Shown: piece after piece, positions 12,375 through 23,771 of the stretch | How the letters are laid out: the number at the start of each line of letters is the position of its first letter | Position numbering within the stretch: the stretch's first letter is position 1 | From: Chinchilla lanigera | Taxonomy: Eukaryota > Chordata > Mammalia > Rodentia > Chinchillidae | DNA length: 64,000 nucleotides | Assembly (NCBI RefSeq): GCF_000276665.1 | Contig: NW_004955436.1 | Span: 20,227,268-20,291,267, forward strand | Direction: 5' to 3' | Notes under the pieces: generated by a model | Databases searched by the model: none | What the model saw: only the letters and a program-made list of their open reading frames with translations | Told to the model about the DNA's origin: nothing | Made by a program: the position numbers and the translations under genes

Positions 12375-12470
12375 TGAAAATAACAATTAAATGCCAGGCA
12401 CTAAGCTATGTGATTTTTATAAATCATCTCATCTGATATGATTCTCAGCATGAATCAGTTAGGTCCATTT
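12375..12470 (-). repeat. MIR SINE fragment
   Basis: The antisense MIR/L2-like landmark 'aaatgccaggcactaagc', then 'aaatcatctcatctgatatg', then 'gcatgaatcagttaggtcc'. It is cut off by a SINE fragment. Confidence 0.55.
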
Positions 12471-12550
12471 GGGGTTTTTTTGCAGTATTAGGGATTCAAC
12501 TCAGGGAATCACACCTGTCAGGGAAGTGTACTCCCATAAGCTACATTCTC
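12471..12550 (-). repeat. tRNA-type SINE fragment (ID half)
   Basis: On the plus strand, 'ttgcagtattagggattcaa', 'ctcagggaatcac' and 'taagctacattctcacc' are the antisense of the tRNA-derived half seen in the composite SINEs of this window. It is old and lacks the 7SL half. Confidence 0.5.
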
Positions 12551-12654
12551 ACCTTTGTTTATCTTTTATTTTGATGCAAAGTCTTGCACATTCTCAATAA
12601 GTCATATAAGGTAAGTGTTAATGTTCCCATTTAATAATATTTCTTCTTTCTTTT

Positions 12655-12950
12655 ATATAGGTATACATAGGATAGCTAAGACAGTTGTACTACTGATTTC
12701 TGCTACTTTATTGAAAGGAACAGTTAATGTTTAATCATTTGATCAATCTTACATGCTTATATTTGTTTATCTGAGTAGCCAATCTGGACATATCAATATG
12801 TAATACAACCACCATTGGTAATTCCGTCACCTTGTCTGAAAATAAGTATTGCTTGTATTGTTTTTGTGTTATTTTGTAAATGTCTGTGTGTCTGTTAATA
12901 TGTTTTCTTTCTTTTATCTTTAAAGCAAAAATAATAATAATAATATTTCT
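12655..12950 (+). mobile_element. Lineage-specific L1 3' end, single repeat unit
   Basis: Homologous to the copies at 22137-22680 and 23772-24386. Shared landmarks are 'gatagctaagacagttgtac' (compare 'gatagctgggataactgtac'), 'tactgatttctgct', 'ttgatcaatcttacatgc', 'tatcaatatgtaatacaac' and 'ccttgtctgaaa'. It carries one copy of the roughly 170-bp internal unit, where the others carry two or parts of two. It ends in an A/AAT-rich tail at about 12926-12950. It is non-coding and dead. Confidence 0.7.
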
Positions 12951-12954
12951 TTAA

Positions 12955-13445
12955 TCATTAAAAAATTAGTACACATCGTTGCAGGGGTTTTGGAAAAATC
13001 TAAGAGTACAGAGACCATAAACTTCCGTCAGGGTCTTACCACACAGATCTAATCATTGTCGGTAATACCAAGCTTCTCTATCTAATCATCCTCCTGTAAG
13101 TATATGACTATGGTTTTCCCACCCAATGAATCACAGTGGGTATAAATTTATAACTTTTTGCTTAAAATTCAGAATCATTTTTTGTGTCACTGAATTTCTT
13201 CTGCAAACTCTTTTCTCACTACTTGGTGTCTCTATGTGCAGGAGAACAGTTCCAGTCTTTCAATGTTGCAAAGGCACATTCTTCATAGATGTGTCTTGGT
13301 GGATTTCTGTGATCATTTCCTGAGATCATTTCCTCGAGGTAGAATGGCTGGACCCAGGGCCTGGATAATTCTAGAGGCTGTTATAATTCTGGCTTTTTTT
13401 GATAAGGAAATGAAAACTCAAAGTACTTTCCAAGGTTATAAACCC
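12955..13445 (-). mobile_element. Old L1-like 3' fragment, antisense
   Basis: Landmarks 'ggttttggaaaaatctaaga', 'gtacagagaccataaac' and 'gatcatttcctcgaggtaga', then 'atggctggaccc', match the antisense of old L1M 3' sequence. A 14-bp direct repeat ('gatcatttcctgag' / 'gatcatttcctcga') sits at about 13311-13338. Subfamily is unsettled and an L2-type origin of part of it is possible. Confidence 0.5.
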
Positions 13446-14639
13446 AAAATGTAACAGAGACTGGAGAAGACCCAAGACTGTAATTTTCTGAAGCCTATGA
13501 TTTTTTCCCACTAAAATAAATTAACTTTGAAGGAAAAGAGAAATATCAAAAAAAAAAAAAAAAAAAAGAATTTTCATGTGTGTAACCAAAACTTCTCCTG
13601 AAAGAATTTTTTAAAGAGTTAAAATACGTCTTGGATTTGCAGTTTCCTTAAATGACTCTTTAAAGAATCAAATTCATTCCTGAGTTTATATTTTGCTATT
13701 TCCCTTTTTAAAGCACTCACTTTGCTTCATTGTTACACTCTTAGATGTCAGTTCTACCCTTCATGAGTTGATCATATTATTCACCTTCTGGCCTAAACAT
13801 TGGATTTTTGGTTGAAATGACTAAAAGCATAATCTCTTTGGAATTTTGGGACAAACTTAATTACAGTTCTGGCAAGCCATAGGCAGGTGGGGGAGTCCAC
13901 ACCAGCATGCTTCGAATACCAAATGACTAATAGATAACCAGTCTTCTTTAAGTCTGGCTCCATTCTGATAACTAGGGAGAAAAAAAACCCTTTCCCACCC
14001 AGAGTTCTACTGGTTTGTGACACACATAAAGACTGTTTGCCTGGAAGGATCAAGGAAAGGAGCCATAGAAGCACAACCAGCTCTGTCCTTGCACGTTGCC
14101 CTGAAATGTAGTTCAAAATGGATCTGAAAAACACCAGAATGATAGAGAAGCATGCTAGAAGGGGTGAGTGCGTGTTGCGTTGAAACTGTATTTTTAAAGT
14201 GGAGCCTACAAGTATTTTCAAACTGTCCCTAATCCTTTGGCCCCAGGCACTCTTTTCCTTGGGACAGGGGGAGGACAAACCAGAGAGGATTTGAAAGATA
14301 AGGCAGTGGAAGAAGCTGACTCATGCTTTCAAACCTTTGGTAAAGACATTCTCAACCAGCTTTCCCTGGTGTTCTGTTTTTTGATCAGCAAACAGCCTGG
14401 CCCTGCAGTGTCTCAGATCACTAGCCTCAACCTGTGTGTTTCACCAGCATCTCAAATGCAATTGAACCCAGAAATCTGGGTTCCTATCACCTCCTCTGGT
14501 GCCTCCCATGGCACTAACAGCACCTGCATGGACAAGCAACTGAGTCCTGCTTTTCTTTCCGTGCCGCTTGCTATCACCCTGGTGTCAGCCTCTAGCTTCC
14601 TTCTTTCCAACTCTGTCTTTTCACAGTGCTTTGGCCACA
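13446..14639. other. Unassigned non-coding stretch with the longest open frame
   Basis: Contains a poly(A) run at 13549-13567 and the longest frame in the window, 161 codons on the minus strand (13793-14278). The peptide shows hydrophobic patches but no recognisable domain. A 159-codon frame on the other strand starts inside its 5' end and runs into an L2. I see no splice pattern or homology supporting either and treat both as chance. Confidence 0.4.
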
Positions 14640-15140
14640 TAATAATCACAAGCCAGGGGCCTGCCGGAAACCCTCCACTGGCTTTTTGTCTCGGAAGTTC
14701 AGCCTCTGTACCTTAGTACATAAAGCTGAGTCCCTGCCCTTAACTCTGCCCTCAGCCTCTCCGTGGACTGTCCCTGCCAGCCCCCCACCCCTCAAGTCCA
14801 GCTGTCTCCCCAGGAAGACACTTGCCCCAAGCCTTACTCTTACCATCCCAGTGGCTGGACTGCTCCCCACACCCCGTCCCCATGCTGCTGACTTTTGCAT
14901 TCAGATCTCAGCCCCAACATTACTTCCCTAGAAGGCGTATTTTGCTGTCTTTATATCAGTCATGGCTAGAGGACATTATCTCCTGCTCATCTACATAATT
15001 GTTTACTGTTCTGTCTTCCTCACTAAAAAGTAGGCTCCTAGGGAAAGAACATGTCTAACCACTAATCCCTACAAGCACATAAAAAAAAGTGCCTAGCCAG
15101 AGTAGCTAGCCATTTAATAAAAAAAAAAAAAAAAAAAATG
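14640..15140 (+). mobile_element. L2 LINE 3' end
   Basis: A sense L2 3' region: C/T-rich tract with 'gctttttgtctcggaagttc', then 'ctcatctacataattgttt', 'gttctgtcttcctcac', 'aaaagtaggctcctaggg', and the terminal 'agtgcctagccagagtagc'. A 20-base poly(A) run follows at about 15119-15138. L2 is ancient; the clean A run is more likely a later expansion than an original tail. Confidence 0.75.
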
Positions 15141-16610
15141 TGTCTAATAAAGGGATCAACAAATGACTGAGAGATGAGTGGATTTATTACTATTTATTTT
15201 ATTATTACTGTTTTAAATTCCTCAAGAAAACATGTATTTGGTTCTTTTCAAGCTCAAGCAATGACACTGTACTGCCTTACATTGAACTACTACCTAACCT
15301 GCTCCAAGTTATAAATTAGGCACTTTTCATAGTTGGATTAATTCATTGGCTATTTGCACACTAATTTGTCAGTGGCCTGAAAGAACTGACAAATTTTCCA
15401 GAGTCCCTGACTTCTGACTACCATCAAGTTGCTAATCATAGAATTTAGTTCCCTGTGTTTTAGACAATTAACTCCTGGTATCTTCTTGGATTTTAAACTT
15501 AATGCTCTTTCTTTAAAGAATTTCAAATTGAAAAATAATTTCTTCAAGATGTCTGACTATAATCTTGTATCAAATGCACAAATAATTGATAAAATTCAAA
15601 TTATTTTTCTTGTCCCTTAGGAAAAAAAGGGGATTGCACCAAAACCATGTACATGATGTATACAAACAGAGATATCAGTGAGTATATGTAAGAGCATATT
15701 AACATTAACGGGTCTGTTGTATGTAGGAAATTTACTGCATTATATAACCCGTGAGTGGCAAAATGGATCCAACAGTAGGAACCCCTCATCTTGGAAATCT
15801 TTATGACTACAGTACTGTCCCCTCATTATTTCTTGCCTAAGACATTAAAAATAGCCTGGCAAAGAATGTGAAGCAAAATAAAGGTCACAGCTCCTATGTG
15901 GCACACTCTAGCAGCACCACAGGCTGGGGTGCTGGTGTCACATTCGTGGGGACACATTCTTGTGGCTGGCACAGTGCTTCTAGGTCATCTGCTCTGAATG
16001 AAAAAGGATTTTCCATATATGTTTACTCAATGCAGGTTAGGATTTGGTTGCACATTTCATACAAACTGTGAAAAGTCAATGGTAGCAATTCAATATGCTA
16101 GCAATGATCTAAATGATATGCTTACTTTGTTCACCAGAGCATTATGGGGAAACACTCCTCAAACCATCCCTTTGATGCCGTGTTAGGATTTATGTCAGTT
16201 ATTTCCACGTACCTTCCCCCATTTCGGTGCAGTCCTTCACTTTCCTCTCCGCTTTTCAGCAAAGCCATGTCCCTGGGAGACGAGAAGAAAATGAGCATTA
16301 TCAAGACTCAAGGGATAGAGAGGTCGTGTGCAAGAATATCTGGGGTGTCTCAGATGTTCTCTGAGTAACTCGTGCAGGAGGATGCTGAATTCTGCTAGTC
16401 TCTAATAAAAATGTGAGGAGCTAGAGGGCTCATCTTTCTCAGATTTACCTCCTTTCTCCCAGGTCATTTTGTGCTCTTAAGAACTTGATTTCCCTGGCTG
16501 TGTCTGGAGCAGATGTTGCTTTATTGTTTCCTAACATGATGTTAACATTACACTCACAAAACAGTCTACAGAGCCTGACTTCTGTCAGCACAAACTAGTT
16601 ATAACACAAG
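15141..16610. other. Unassigned non-coding stretch
   Basis: AT-rich, with no confident gene or repeat. The frames listed on both strands overlap each other and lack known motifs. Confidence 0.4.
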
Positions 16611-16720
16611 CTGGAAATTTTTCCCAGCCCCAGTCAGTGCGTCCCTTTAGGCAAATTGCTTAACGTCCTCATGTATAAACTGGGATCCATAATTATATCT
16701 GAGATCTTCAGAGAAAAGGT
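16611..16720 (+). repeat. MIR SINE fragment
   Basis: Sense MIR core: 'cagccccagtcagtgcgtcc', 'aggcaaattgcttaacgtc' and 'catgtataaactgggatcc'. Confidence 0.5.
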
Positions 16721-16857
16721 CACATTCCTTGTTTCTCCAACTCATTCCCCACAGGCACCTGTCTTTTTACTTTTCAGCGAGGAGAAATTCCCACTATTCA
16801 AAAATGACCCTCCTTGTTTAGTGAGCAGGTGCATAAAAACTTTCCTAGGACGTTATT

Positions 16858-17035
16858 TTTATTTTTTTCAGTAGCACACCCCCACTGAGCTACATTATCA
16901 GCCCTTTTTATTTCTTAATATAGGGTCTCACTAAGTTTTCCAGGTTGGTCTCAGATGTACAGTGCTCTCCTGCCTCAGCCTCCAGAGTAGCTGGGATTAC
17001 AGGTATGCATCACAGTGCTCACCTAGGCTCTTTCA
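16858..17035 (-). mobile_element. Composite 7SL-tRNA SINE
   Basis: On the minus strand a 7SL/B1-like half comes first, followed by an AT-rich linker and a tRNA/ID half. On the plus strand the tRNA half is 'cccccactgagctacattat' and the 7SL half is 'tagggtctcactaagttttc ... tgcctcagcctccagagtag ... ctgggattacaggtatgc'. It has the same architecture as the copies at 27255-27460 and 43254-43444. It is diverged. Confidence 0.75.
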
Positions 17036-17181
17036 TTCCAAATGTGTCTTTGTACTTCAAATATATGGCTCCTTCTTGAAATTTTATATATTTTCTCAAA
17101 CTTGAATGTGTATGTACTCAAAGACAGATTATCAAGATGTAATTTTGAAGATAGAATACATTATCAATTTGTTTTATTCCT

Positions 17182-17197
17182 ATATATATATATATAG
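17182..17197. repeat. (TA)n microsatellite
   Basis: A pure TA run of about 16 bases. Confidence 0.85.
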
Positions 17198-17429
17198 AAC
17201 TTATTTTTCTACCTGAACTACAATTGGTCTACTGAGTAAAATAAATGAATGCTTTACTTATGAGTCTCTTGCATGTACTTCTAGAAGACAAGAGGAGTTG
17301 GAGAAGTGTAGGAACATATTGTAGGACTTGTGGAGGAAAGGGAAGAAGAAATATGTGACTGTGGCCCAGAGACAGACAAACCCATTGCCCTGCTTCTAAG
17401 CTTTTTCTCCCAGAGTGGTAAGGTCCCAG

Positions 17430-17560
17430 AGTAGTAAGGTCCGGTATGATGCTGAGGCAGGAAGATGGCAAGTGCAAGGCCAGCTTGGGCTAGACCATGA
17501 GTTCAGGGCTAGCCTGGACTACAAAGAAAGATCTTGTTTCAGAAAACAAAGTGACAACAA
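17430..17560 (+). mobile_element. B1-type SINE, 5'-truncated
   Basis: Sense B1 lacking its promoter end. It reads 'gatgctgaggcaggaagatg', 'gcaaggccagcttgggctag' and then the duplicated segment 'gagttcagggctagcctgg', followed by 'gatcttgtttcag'. The two related 'cag(c)ttgggctag / ctagcctggac' blocks are the internal duplication also seen at 26453. Confidence 0.7.
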
Positions 17561-17673
17561 AAGCATTCTAAATAGTTTTACTAACCTAGTTTTACTTTTT
17601 AAATATTAACTAGAGAATATTTGTCTACCTGCTTAAACATTTTTCAAAAATAGTAGACTATATCAAAAGAAAT

Positions 17674-17726
17674 CTGGCAAGCTCAAAGTCGTGAGTTCGG
17701 TTCCCGGTACCAGAGAAAAAAAAAAA
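17674..17726 (+). mobile_element. ID SINE, 5'-truncated
   Basis: Only the 3' half of the tRNA-Ala-derived SINE is present ('ctggcaagctcaaagtcgtg', then the B-box region 'gagttcggttcccgg' and 'taccagag'), with a poly(A) tail. It is flanked by short 'aaaagaaat' repeats. It lacks the A box, so it could not be transcribed by Pol III. The truncation fits incomplete reverse transcription. Confidence 0.8.
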
Positions 17727-17939
17727 AAAAGAAATATTTAAAGCATGCATAATCATAAAAAAGCACTGTATCTAAAATATACAAAGAACTCCCCAAAACA
17801 GACAAGAAAAACCCAGTAACTCAGGAACAAAGCAGGCAAGCAAAAAGACACTTAACTACAGAAAAAAAATGAATAATCAATAAACACATAATTTGAAGCT
17901 CAATCTTTTCAATTATCAGAGAAAATAACACTAAGTCCA

Positions 17940-18195
17940 CAAGATAACTTTCCATGTCTACTAAATTAGTAAGACTTTGAAAGGCTATTCCAAATGTTGG
18001 AGAAGATATAGAGCAGTGGGAACTATCACCCACTGTTGGTAGGAGTGTACTGGTTACTGACTGTGGAAAGAAATTGGCATCATCTAGGGAAGTTTCAGAT
18101 ATGTACATTGCACAAGAATGTCTCTGATGGCCTAGAAACAATCTGACTGTCCATTGAAAGGCGAATAAGTAGGTAACGAGTGGTGAACTTGTACG
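17940..18195 (+). mobile_element. L1M fragment
   Basis: Sense old L1 3' sequence: 'ggctattccaaatgttggag', 'cacccactgttggtaggagt', 'ggaaagaaattggcatc', 'gcacaagaatgtctctgatg' and 'cctagaaacaatctgactg'. It has no intact frame. Confidence 0.75.
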
Positions 18196-18203
18196 ATTGA
18201 AGA

Positions 18204-18563
18204 CAGTCAGCCCTGCATGTCTGTGGCTTCCATACCCATAGATTTAACCAACTAAGGACAGAAAATACTAGGAAAATAATTGTGTCTGTATCAAACATGT
18301 CCAGGCATTTTCTTGTTATTATTCCCTAGACAATACTGTATAACTACTATTTACAGAGTATTTACATTGCACTGGGGATATAAGTACTCTAGACCTGTCT
18401 TAAAGTACACAGTAGGATGTGTACAGAATACATTTAAGTGTTACTGCACTCCAGAATATATGCAAGTGTTTCTCCACTTCATACAAGAGGTTCATCCATC
18501 CACAGATTTTGGTATCCTCAGGAATCCAAGAACTAATCTCCTAGGGATACTGAGGGACAACTG
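18204..18563. mobile_element. MER2-type (TcMar-Tigger) DNA transposon, full length
   Basis: About 360 bp with terminal inverted repeats. The left end is 'cagtcagccctgcatgtctg' and the right end is the complement of 'gggatactgagggacaactg'. The internal order ('catacccatagatttaacc', 'gtctgtatcaaacatgtcc', 'ttattccctagacaatact', 'tttacagagtatttacattg', 'ccacagattttggtatcctc') matches MER2. Both ends are present, which is unusual among the diverged elements here. There is no coding capacity. The 108-codon frame at 18280-18606 is a read-through artefact. Confidence 0.85.
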
Positions 18564-19040
18564 TAATTTTCTCTGTGCAACAGATATGAATGAGTCCCAC
18601 AAATAAAATGCTGAGTAAATAATCAAATCAGAGAAGAGATATAAAACACATACCTTTCATTTATAAAGTTCAAAGACTTGTAAAACATTATTTTGTTAGG
18701 GATATATACATAATATATGCATATACCATATATAACATATACATATGGAGTGTGTGCATGAATGTATGTAGTTATAAAAATATTAATGAAAAAAGTTACC
18801 TCTGAAATGAGGGAGAGTAAGAAGTAACTCGTAGGGAATGTCAAAGAGATTAGGAAAGTTTTCTTTCCTAAACTAAGTAGTAAACAAAGAGGGAAAAATT
18901 TTATTGCTATTTTACTTATTTTATAATTATTATTTTATTGGTCTAAAACATTTCATGCTTTGTAAGCAGCTAATGAAGAGATACACATAGGTTGTCATTA
19001 TCAAATGCCTTTTGCAGAAACTGTTTATTCAGATGAAGAT
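18564..19040. other. Unassigned AT-rich stretch
   Basis: Contains a short (TA/CATA)-rich patch near 18703-18745. No gene or repeat is recognised. Confidence 0.4.
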
Positions 19041-19920
19041 TAAAAAAGTGTAACTCTCTCTTCAGCTCTCTTCTGTTGACATACGGGGAAGGGTGTCTCA
19101 TCCAGCATGGGCTTAGAGCGTTCCTCTCGCTGTTCATGTTCCGCATAGCTGTGAAGTTGTTGCATCAGTACTAATCACTGGTCTTACAGCTCTGCTTTGT
19201 GTTTAAGAGTGAGTCTTCTAGAAATCACCCCACCCAGAATGTTAGACAGACTCTCCAAAACATGTTTTTCAAGTGCTGTGAGGCCAAAAATTACTTGGCA
19301 CAGTGAACATGATCCAATGAACACCAGGTCCAAAATATTCTGTGCTTTTAAAGCCTCGATTACAAGATTGCAGAAAGGGTGTGATTAAGTTTTCTCCTTG
19401 GAAGATGTTGATGTATGGCCATAAAGAAGATGAACACACTGAGTACTGTTCCACGCCAAGGAGAGTCCAAAAATACGTAGATCCTAAAACTATCCAAGTG
19501 ACAATTAATGGCTCTCTAATTGGCACGCTTTCTTCTGTTCTGGGCCCATCTGCCCTCATTGTGGCCTCCGTGCCTCCTTCTCTGGTGACACGCACCTCTG
19601 TCACTATTGCCAGGTGTTCCTGTCAGCAGATCATTAGCGGCAACATCAGGCCTTCCAACAGTTGTCAGCGGGCCAGCATGTATCTCCCTCGTTGAAATGC
19701 TAAGATCCATACACATATCATATAGAAGAGAATTCACTCCCTATTGGAGAGAATCAGGAGCTCTACTTTTTCTGAGCTATATTGCTTTCGAGACCATTTT
19801 TTTAACCATTTCTGGTAGTCTTTCCAACGGAGCTACAAACGTCTTGACTCATACAACATCTGTTCTCAATTACAACTTAACTCTACTGGAATGCAAATCA
19901 AACATGCCAAAGTAACCTTG
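19041..19920. other. Unexplained segment with opposing open frames
   Basis: Frames of 117 codons (+, 19342-19695), 102 codons (+, 19607-19915) and 111 codons (-, 19269-19604) overlap. The sequence has more CG dinucleotides than its flanks ('catacggggaagggtg', 'gcgttcctctcgctg', 'tagcggcaacatc', 'tcagcgggccagc'). None of the peptides matches a family I recognise, and no known repeat fits. It could be an old pseudogene, an unclassified ancient repeat or conserved non-coding DNA. Confidence 0.35.
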
Positions 19921-21625
19921 CATATTTACCAGTGCCATTTCATTTTGTCTCAGAGCTACCCAAGGAAGAGGGCATCTCTCAGACTACTGTGACAAAAACT
20001 AGAAATAAGACTTACTCAGTCTGTTATTTAAATGACCTTTTTTTCCTCTTGAAATTATTCCAAATACTTCATAATTTTAATGCCCAAAGGAGACTACCTA
20101 TAGAACCCTCCCTCCTAGGTGAATGGCCATTTCTTACTGATATAAGGGGTCAGCGTCCTGTTACAACTTACTTGAATCTACACCTATTGTTTGGTGACTG
20201 AACTCACACTGTGTTCCACTTTCAACCTAGAGCTAGTTTTGACTCAAATCTGGGAGTGTGGCTGTATACTTAGGATGACTGAAAGTAACCTCTAAGTATA
20301 GAGGGTAAAGCTAATCCTTGCAGGATTACTAGAATAATAGAACTCTGGTTGAAGTTTAAAGAATGACACAATATTATAATACAAAATATCTGTGATATTT
20401 TCTAAGCAAGAATATTTTAACAGTCTAATACTAAAGAAGAAAATGACAATGGCATAAAATCAGAATAGGGATATATCATTTATGCAAGCATTGCTGTAGC
20501 ACTAAGAATCAGAAGGCTTGGTCAGCCTTATCTATGTGGTCATATGGAACGCTGACTGGAGAAGACCAAGTCATCTCCCTTCCAATTTCTTCTTTAGCTA
20601 AATAGCACTAGTAACTCTATCTACTTGCTAATGGTATGGGATACATTCCTAAAACAATATTTATGAAGCACTCAAACTTCTTTCAATGGGAGTCCCATGT
20701 AAACACAGCCCTACACTTTTATGTACATCTATAACCACACTCTGCTTGTGGCAAACACCACCCTATACCCTAAAAAATGAAAAATTACCTTTCTAGTACC
20801 ATACTATTTGTAGTTAGCTTGCTCTGAGAAATAAGATAACATAAATAGATAAAATTTTAAATATATCTGAGGTATATGATATACCACTCAATATTTTTCT
20901 CTACAGATTGCCTCCATAAATAGTATTTTAACACCAACATTTTATTTTTAACTACTGCCCTATTTTCAATGTCTCTAATTGGAGTCATGTATCAATCAAT
21001 AGTGTTCAGAAAAATGTGGCAAAATGTCACCACACTGACTTTCTCACTTGACTGAAAAAGAGATGTTAATTAATAAAATGAAGCTAAGGTATATGGCAAA
21101 AAGGGAAATGGTAAAGTTGTTTGTAAAGAATAAGGAAGCTAAAACTCACATCACCTCCATTGTAAGATGAAAACGGGAGATAAAGAAGCTTATGGTTGGG
21201 TCCGGATTCCTGCCCCACAGCTGTGTTTTGAGTTACACCATGAATTCGATGTCACATCATCTGATTACATGGTCCTATGGCCTTTCCCTCCACCCTCAGA
21301 AATTCCTAACACTTCCTGCCTATGTCTCAGTGGACAGGACCATCACCTATGGGAGCACATTCCATCCTCAGTCTTAGAGGCTTTTTAAAGGAATGAATTT
21401 TAAGCATCTTCTTCCAGTAAAAATTGCACTAAAAAAATTGATTAGTAAATATAATTTCACCAAATCAGTCTTACATATCACCCTACATTACACCAACCTT
21501 CCTACTTCAAACTTAACATACTGGAAAAATACAAGGCATTCACGCAAATGTTAAACAAATTGGTAGTGCACATCTATTTGGATTTATTATTTGTTAGACT
21601 TTAGTATTAAAGATTATGCTTTTTG
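19921..21625. other. Unassigned non-coding stretch
   Basis: AT-rich, with no confident gene or repeat call. Part near 21160-21390 holds two overlapping short plus-strand frames without motifs. Confidence 0.4.
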
Positions 21626-21925
21626 CTTTAAGTGATACAAATATGATCCAGATAAAACCTTGTCTGAAGAGTATCTTCTATCAGTGCAGGGAAGAGGATA
21701 GGAAAGAGGGGTAAAACAAAGAAATAGTACACAATGAATATCATCGAATGAACACCAAGGAGAAGTATAAAATACATTGCAATGACTGAAGAAGAAGAGG
21801 TGGACTGGATGAAGTTGTAAGGAAAATCTTCACGGAGAATATGTGTTTGAAATGGACCTTGAAATACACTTAGAATTTTACAGAGAAAAGATAGCCAAAG
21901 AGAGAAAATGTGATACAACTGCAGA
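21626..21925 (-). repeat. Possible L2 fragment
   Basis: Weak resemblance to antisense L2 ('atctctttagtgcaggg'-like context, then 'aatggaccttgaaatacac'). It is very diverged, so treat it as a suggestion only. Confidence 0.3.
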
Positions 21926-22136
21926 AAGGAGCCATTTTCACAGTATATTTGGAGGGCAGCAAGTAAACAAGTCTAAAGGGAATATAGAATATTTGTACTA
22001 GATGAAGGAATAAGAGATGAGAAGAGTGAGGTCTAAATTACAATGAGCCTTGAAGATTACAATAAGGATTAAGAGTCTAGTCAAACAGCTCAGTAATACT
22101 CCAAGAGTAAATAAAACCCAAAAAGTATAGTAGATA

Positions 22137-22680
22137 ATATGAAAGGGGAAGAAATTGTTCAAAGGAAGGAACAACTGGGATGAGGTAAAGAAGAAAAAGA
22201 AAGGAAAAACTAAGGCAAAAAAATAGTATATATATATATTATAGATAGCTGGGATAACTGTACTGCTGATGTCTGGTGGTTTACTGAAAGGAAGAGTTAA
22301 TGCTTAAATTTTTTTTATAGTTTGACCAATTTTGCATGCTTATATATGGTAATCTGAGCAACTGATACGAAGGCAACAATATGCAGTAGAACAACTATTG
22401 GTGAATTCCTACCATCTTGTCTAGTGAAACTGTATTTTCTCTAATGTTTTTACATATTATTATTTTATTATTCTCTTTAATGGTTTGATCAATCTTCCAT
22501 TCTTACATCTGGTAATCTGAGTAATTTCATGGAAGATAACAATATGTAATACAACAACCACTGTTAATTCCTATCATTTGGTTTGAAACCCCACATCATT
22601 TTTAATGTTCTTGCTTTGTTTTGTTTGTATTATGCTATTTTTTTACTATTCTCTTTAAAATAAAAAAAAAATTTTAAATA
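22137..22680 (+). mobile_element. Lineage-specific L1 3' end with two tandem internal units
   Basis: Sense copy of the L1 3' end family. The order is 'gttcaaaggaaggaacaact', a TA run, 'gatagctgggataactgtac', then two roughly 170-bp related units (about 22305-22478 and 22479-22655), then an A-rich tail at 22660-22680. Each unit contains 'tt(t)ga(c/t)caatctt', 'tggtaatctgag', 'acaatatg(c/t)a(g/a)ta' and 'ttcctacc/ttcctatc'. It has no coding sequence. It is assigned to L1 because its upstream part matches the antisense L1 at 61.1 kb through the inverted piece at 23.8-24.1 kb. Confidence 0.75.
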
Positions 22681-23526
22681 ATCTGGTCAAACAGTCCAGG
22701 CTGGAAACCACCAGGTTTTGGAGCAGAAAAACAGCCTAATAGAGAGATATACCCTAACTCAAATAATTTGCCCACAGTTGTATAGGCTCATTCTAGAAAA
22801 GTAGGCATTGAGCAGATAGACCAGTCATAATGCTTTTGCAGTATGCTAAGGAAAAAATAATGAAGACTTAAATCTGAGTGGTAGCAGTAGGCATGAAAGA
22901 TCCCTGGGTGGGATCCCAAGAAACACACTCTGAAAATCAGATGTTTAGGCAGCAAGTCTATTGAACCGCACTTTCAGAAACCACTTTCAGGTAATGTGAA
23001 AAGTTAGGACTAGGTAAAAGTTAGACTGAAATACAGCAGCAACCAAGGACAGAGCCAATTCTATATGAGATTTTAGAATTGGGATGGTCCCTTGAGGTCT
23101 CCAATGAGTCTGAGCCTTCACACTCAGTGGACTAGACATTTGATACAGAGGAAAAGGAAGAATCTTTACAGAAGTAAAATCTGAATGGATTGGCAGTTGA
23201 TAGGATGTAAAGGTAGAAGGGGAAAAATGTCAAAATTAAAGCCAAGCTTCAGGAACACCCAGGAAATACCTAACAATGAAGTGGAATACCTGTTTTAGGG
23301 CTGAGGGGCCACTGCAGTTGGGATACATTGCACCCCTTGTTTTACGTCTAGGGAGTTGGAAAGCCTATAGTACATCACATTTGTGTTAATTCCAGTGCCA
23401 TAAGGAAAAATAAACAAAGATAAGATGAGAATAGTTAACAACAAGAGCAGCATAGGAAAATGCAAAAGGTCAGACGGAGATTCCAAGCAGACATGACATA
23501 ACAATTGGAAAGCAGGAATTAAAATA
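22681..23526. other. Unassigned non-coding stretch
   Basis: No gene or confident repeat. The short minus-strand frame at 23295-23582 overlaps the TIR element boundary. Confidence 0.4.
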
Positions 23527-23759
23527 GACATTCCTTGTTTAACGACCAAGCTCCTATAAGGAACTGTATATAGTGTGTACATTATGATATTCAGAACAAA
23601 GAAATGGTCAAAGGAAACTCCAACTTGATGACTTTGCTTTTATTTTCATAACTCTTACATGCAGTACCGTAATGTATAGTGGAACATTAAACCACAGTAC
23701 TGCACTGTACAATGAAATCAGCAAAAATTATAGTACTATATAAACAAAATGTACTGTAT

Positions 23760-23771
23760 AAGAAAAGACAT
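23760..23771. repeat. Target-site duplication, left copy
   Basis: 'aagaaaagacat' is repeated exactly at 24387-24398. This brackets the inserted L1 and marks its boundaries. Confidence 0.85.

Noticed and set aside
13793..14278. Longest open frame (161 codons, minus strand) as a possible gene or exon
   Set aside because: No recognisable domain or homologous family. A similar-length frame runs on the opposite strand into an L2. A frame of this length is plausible by chance in 64 kb.
14237..14716. 159-codon plus-strand frame as a gene
   Set aside because: Its 3' part lies in L2 repeat sequence and the rest has no domain.
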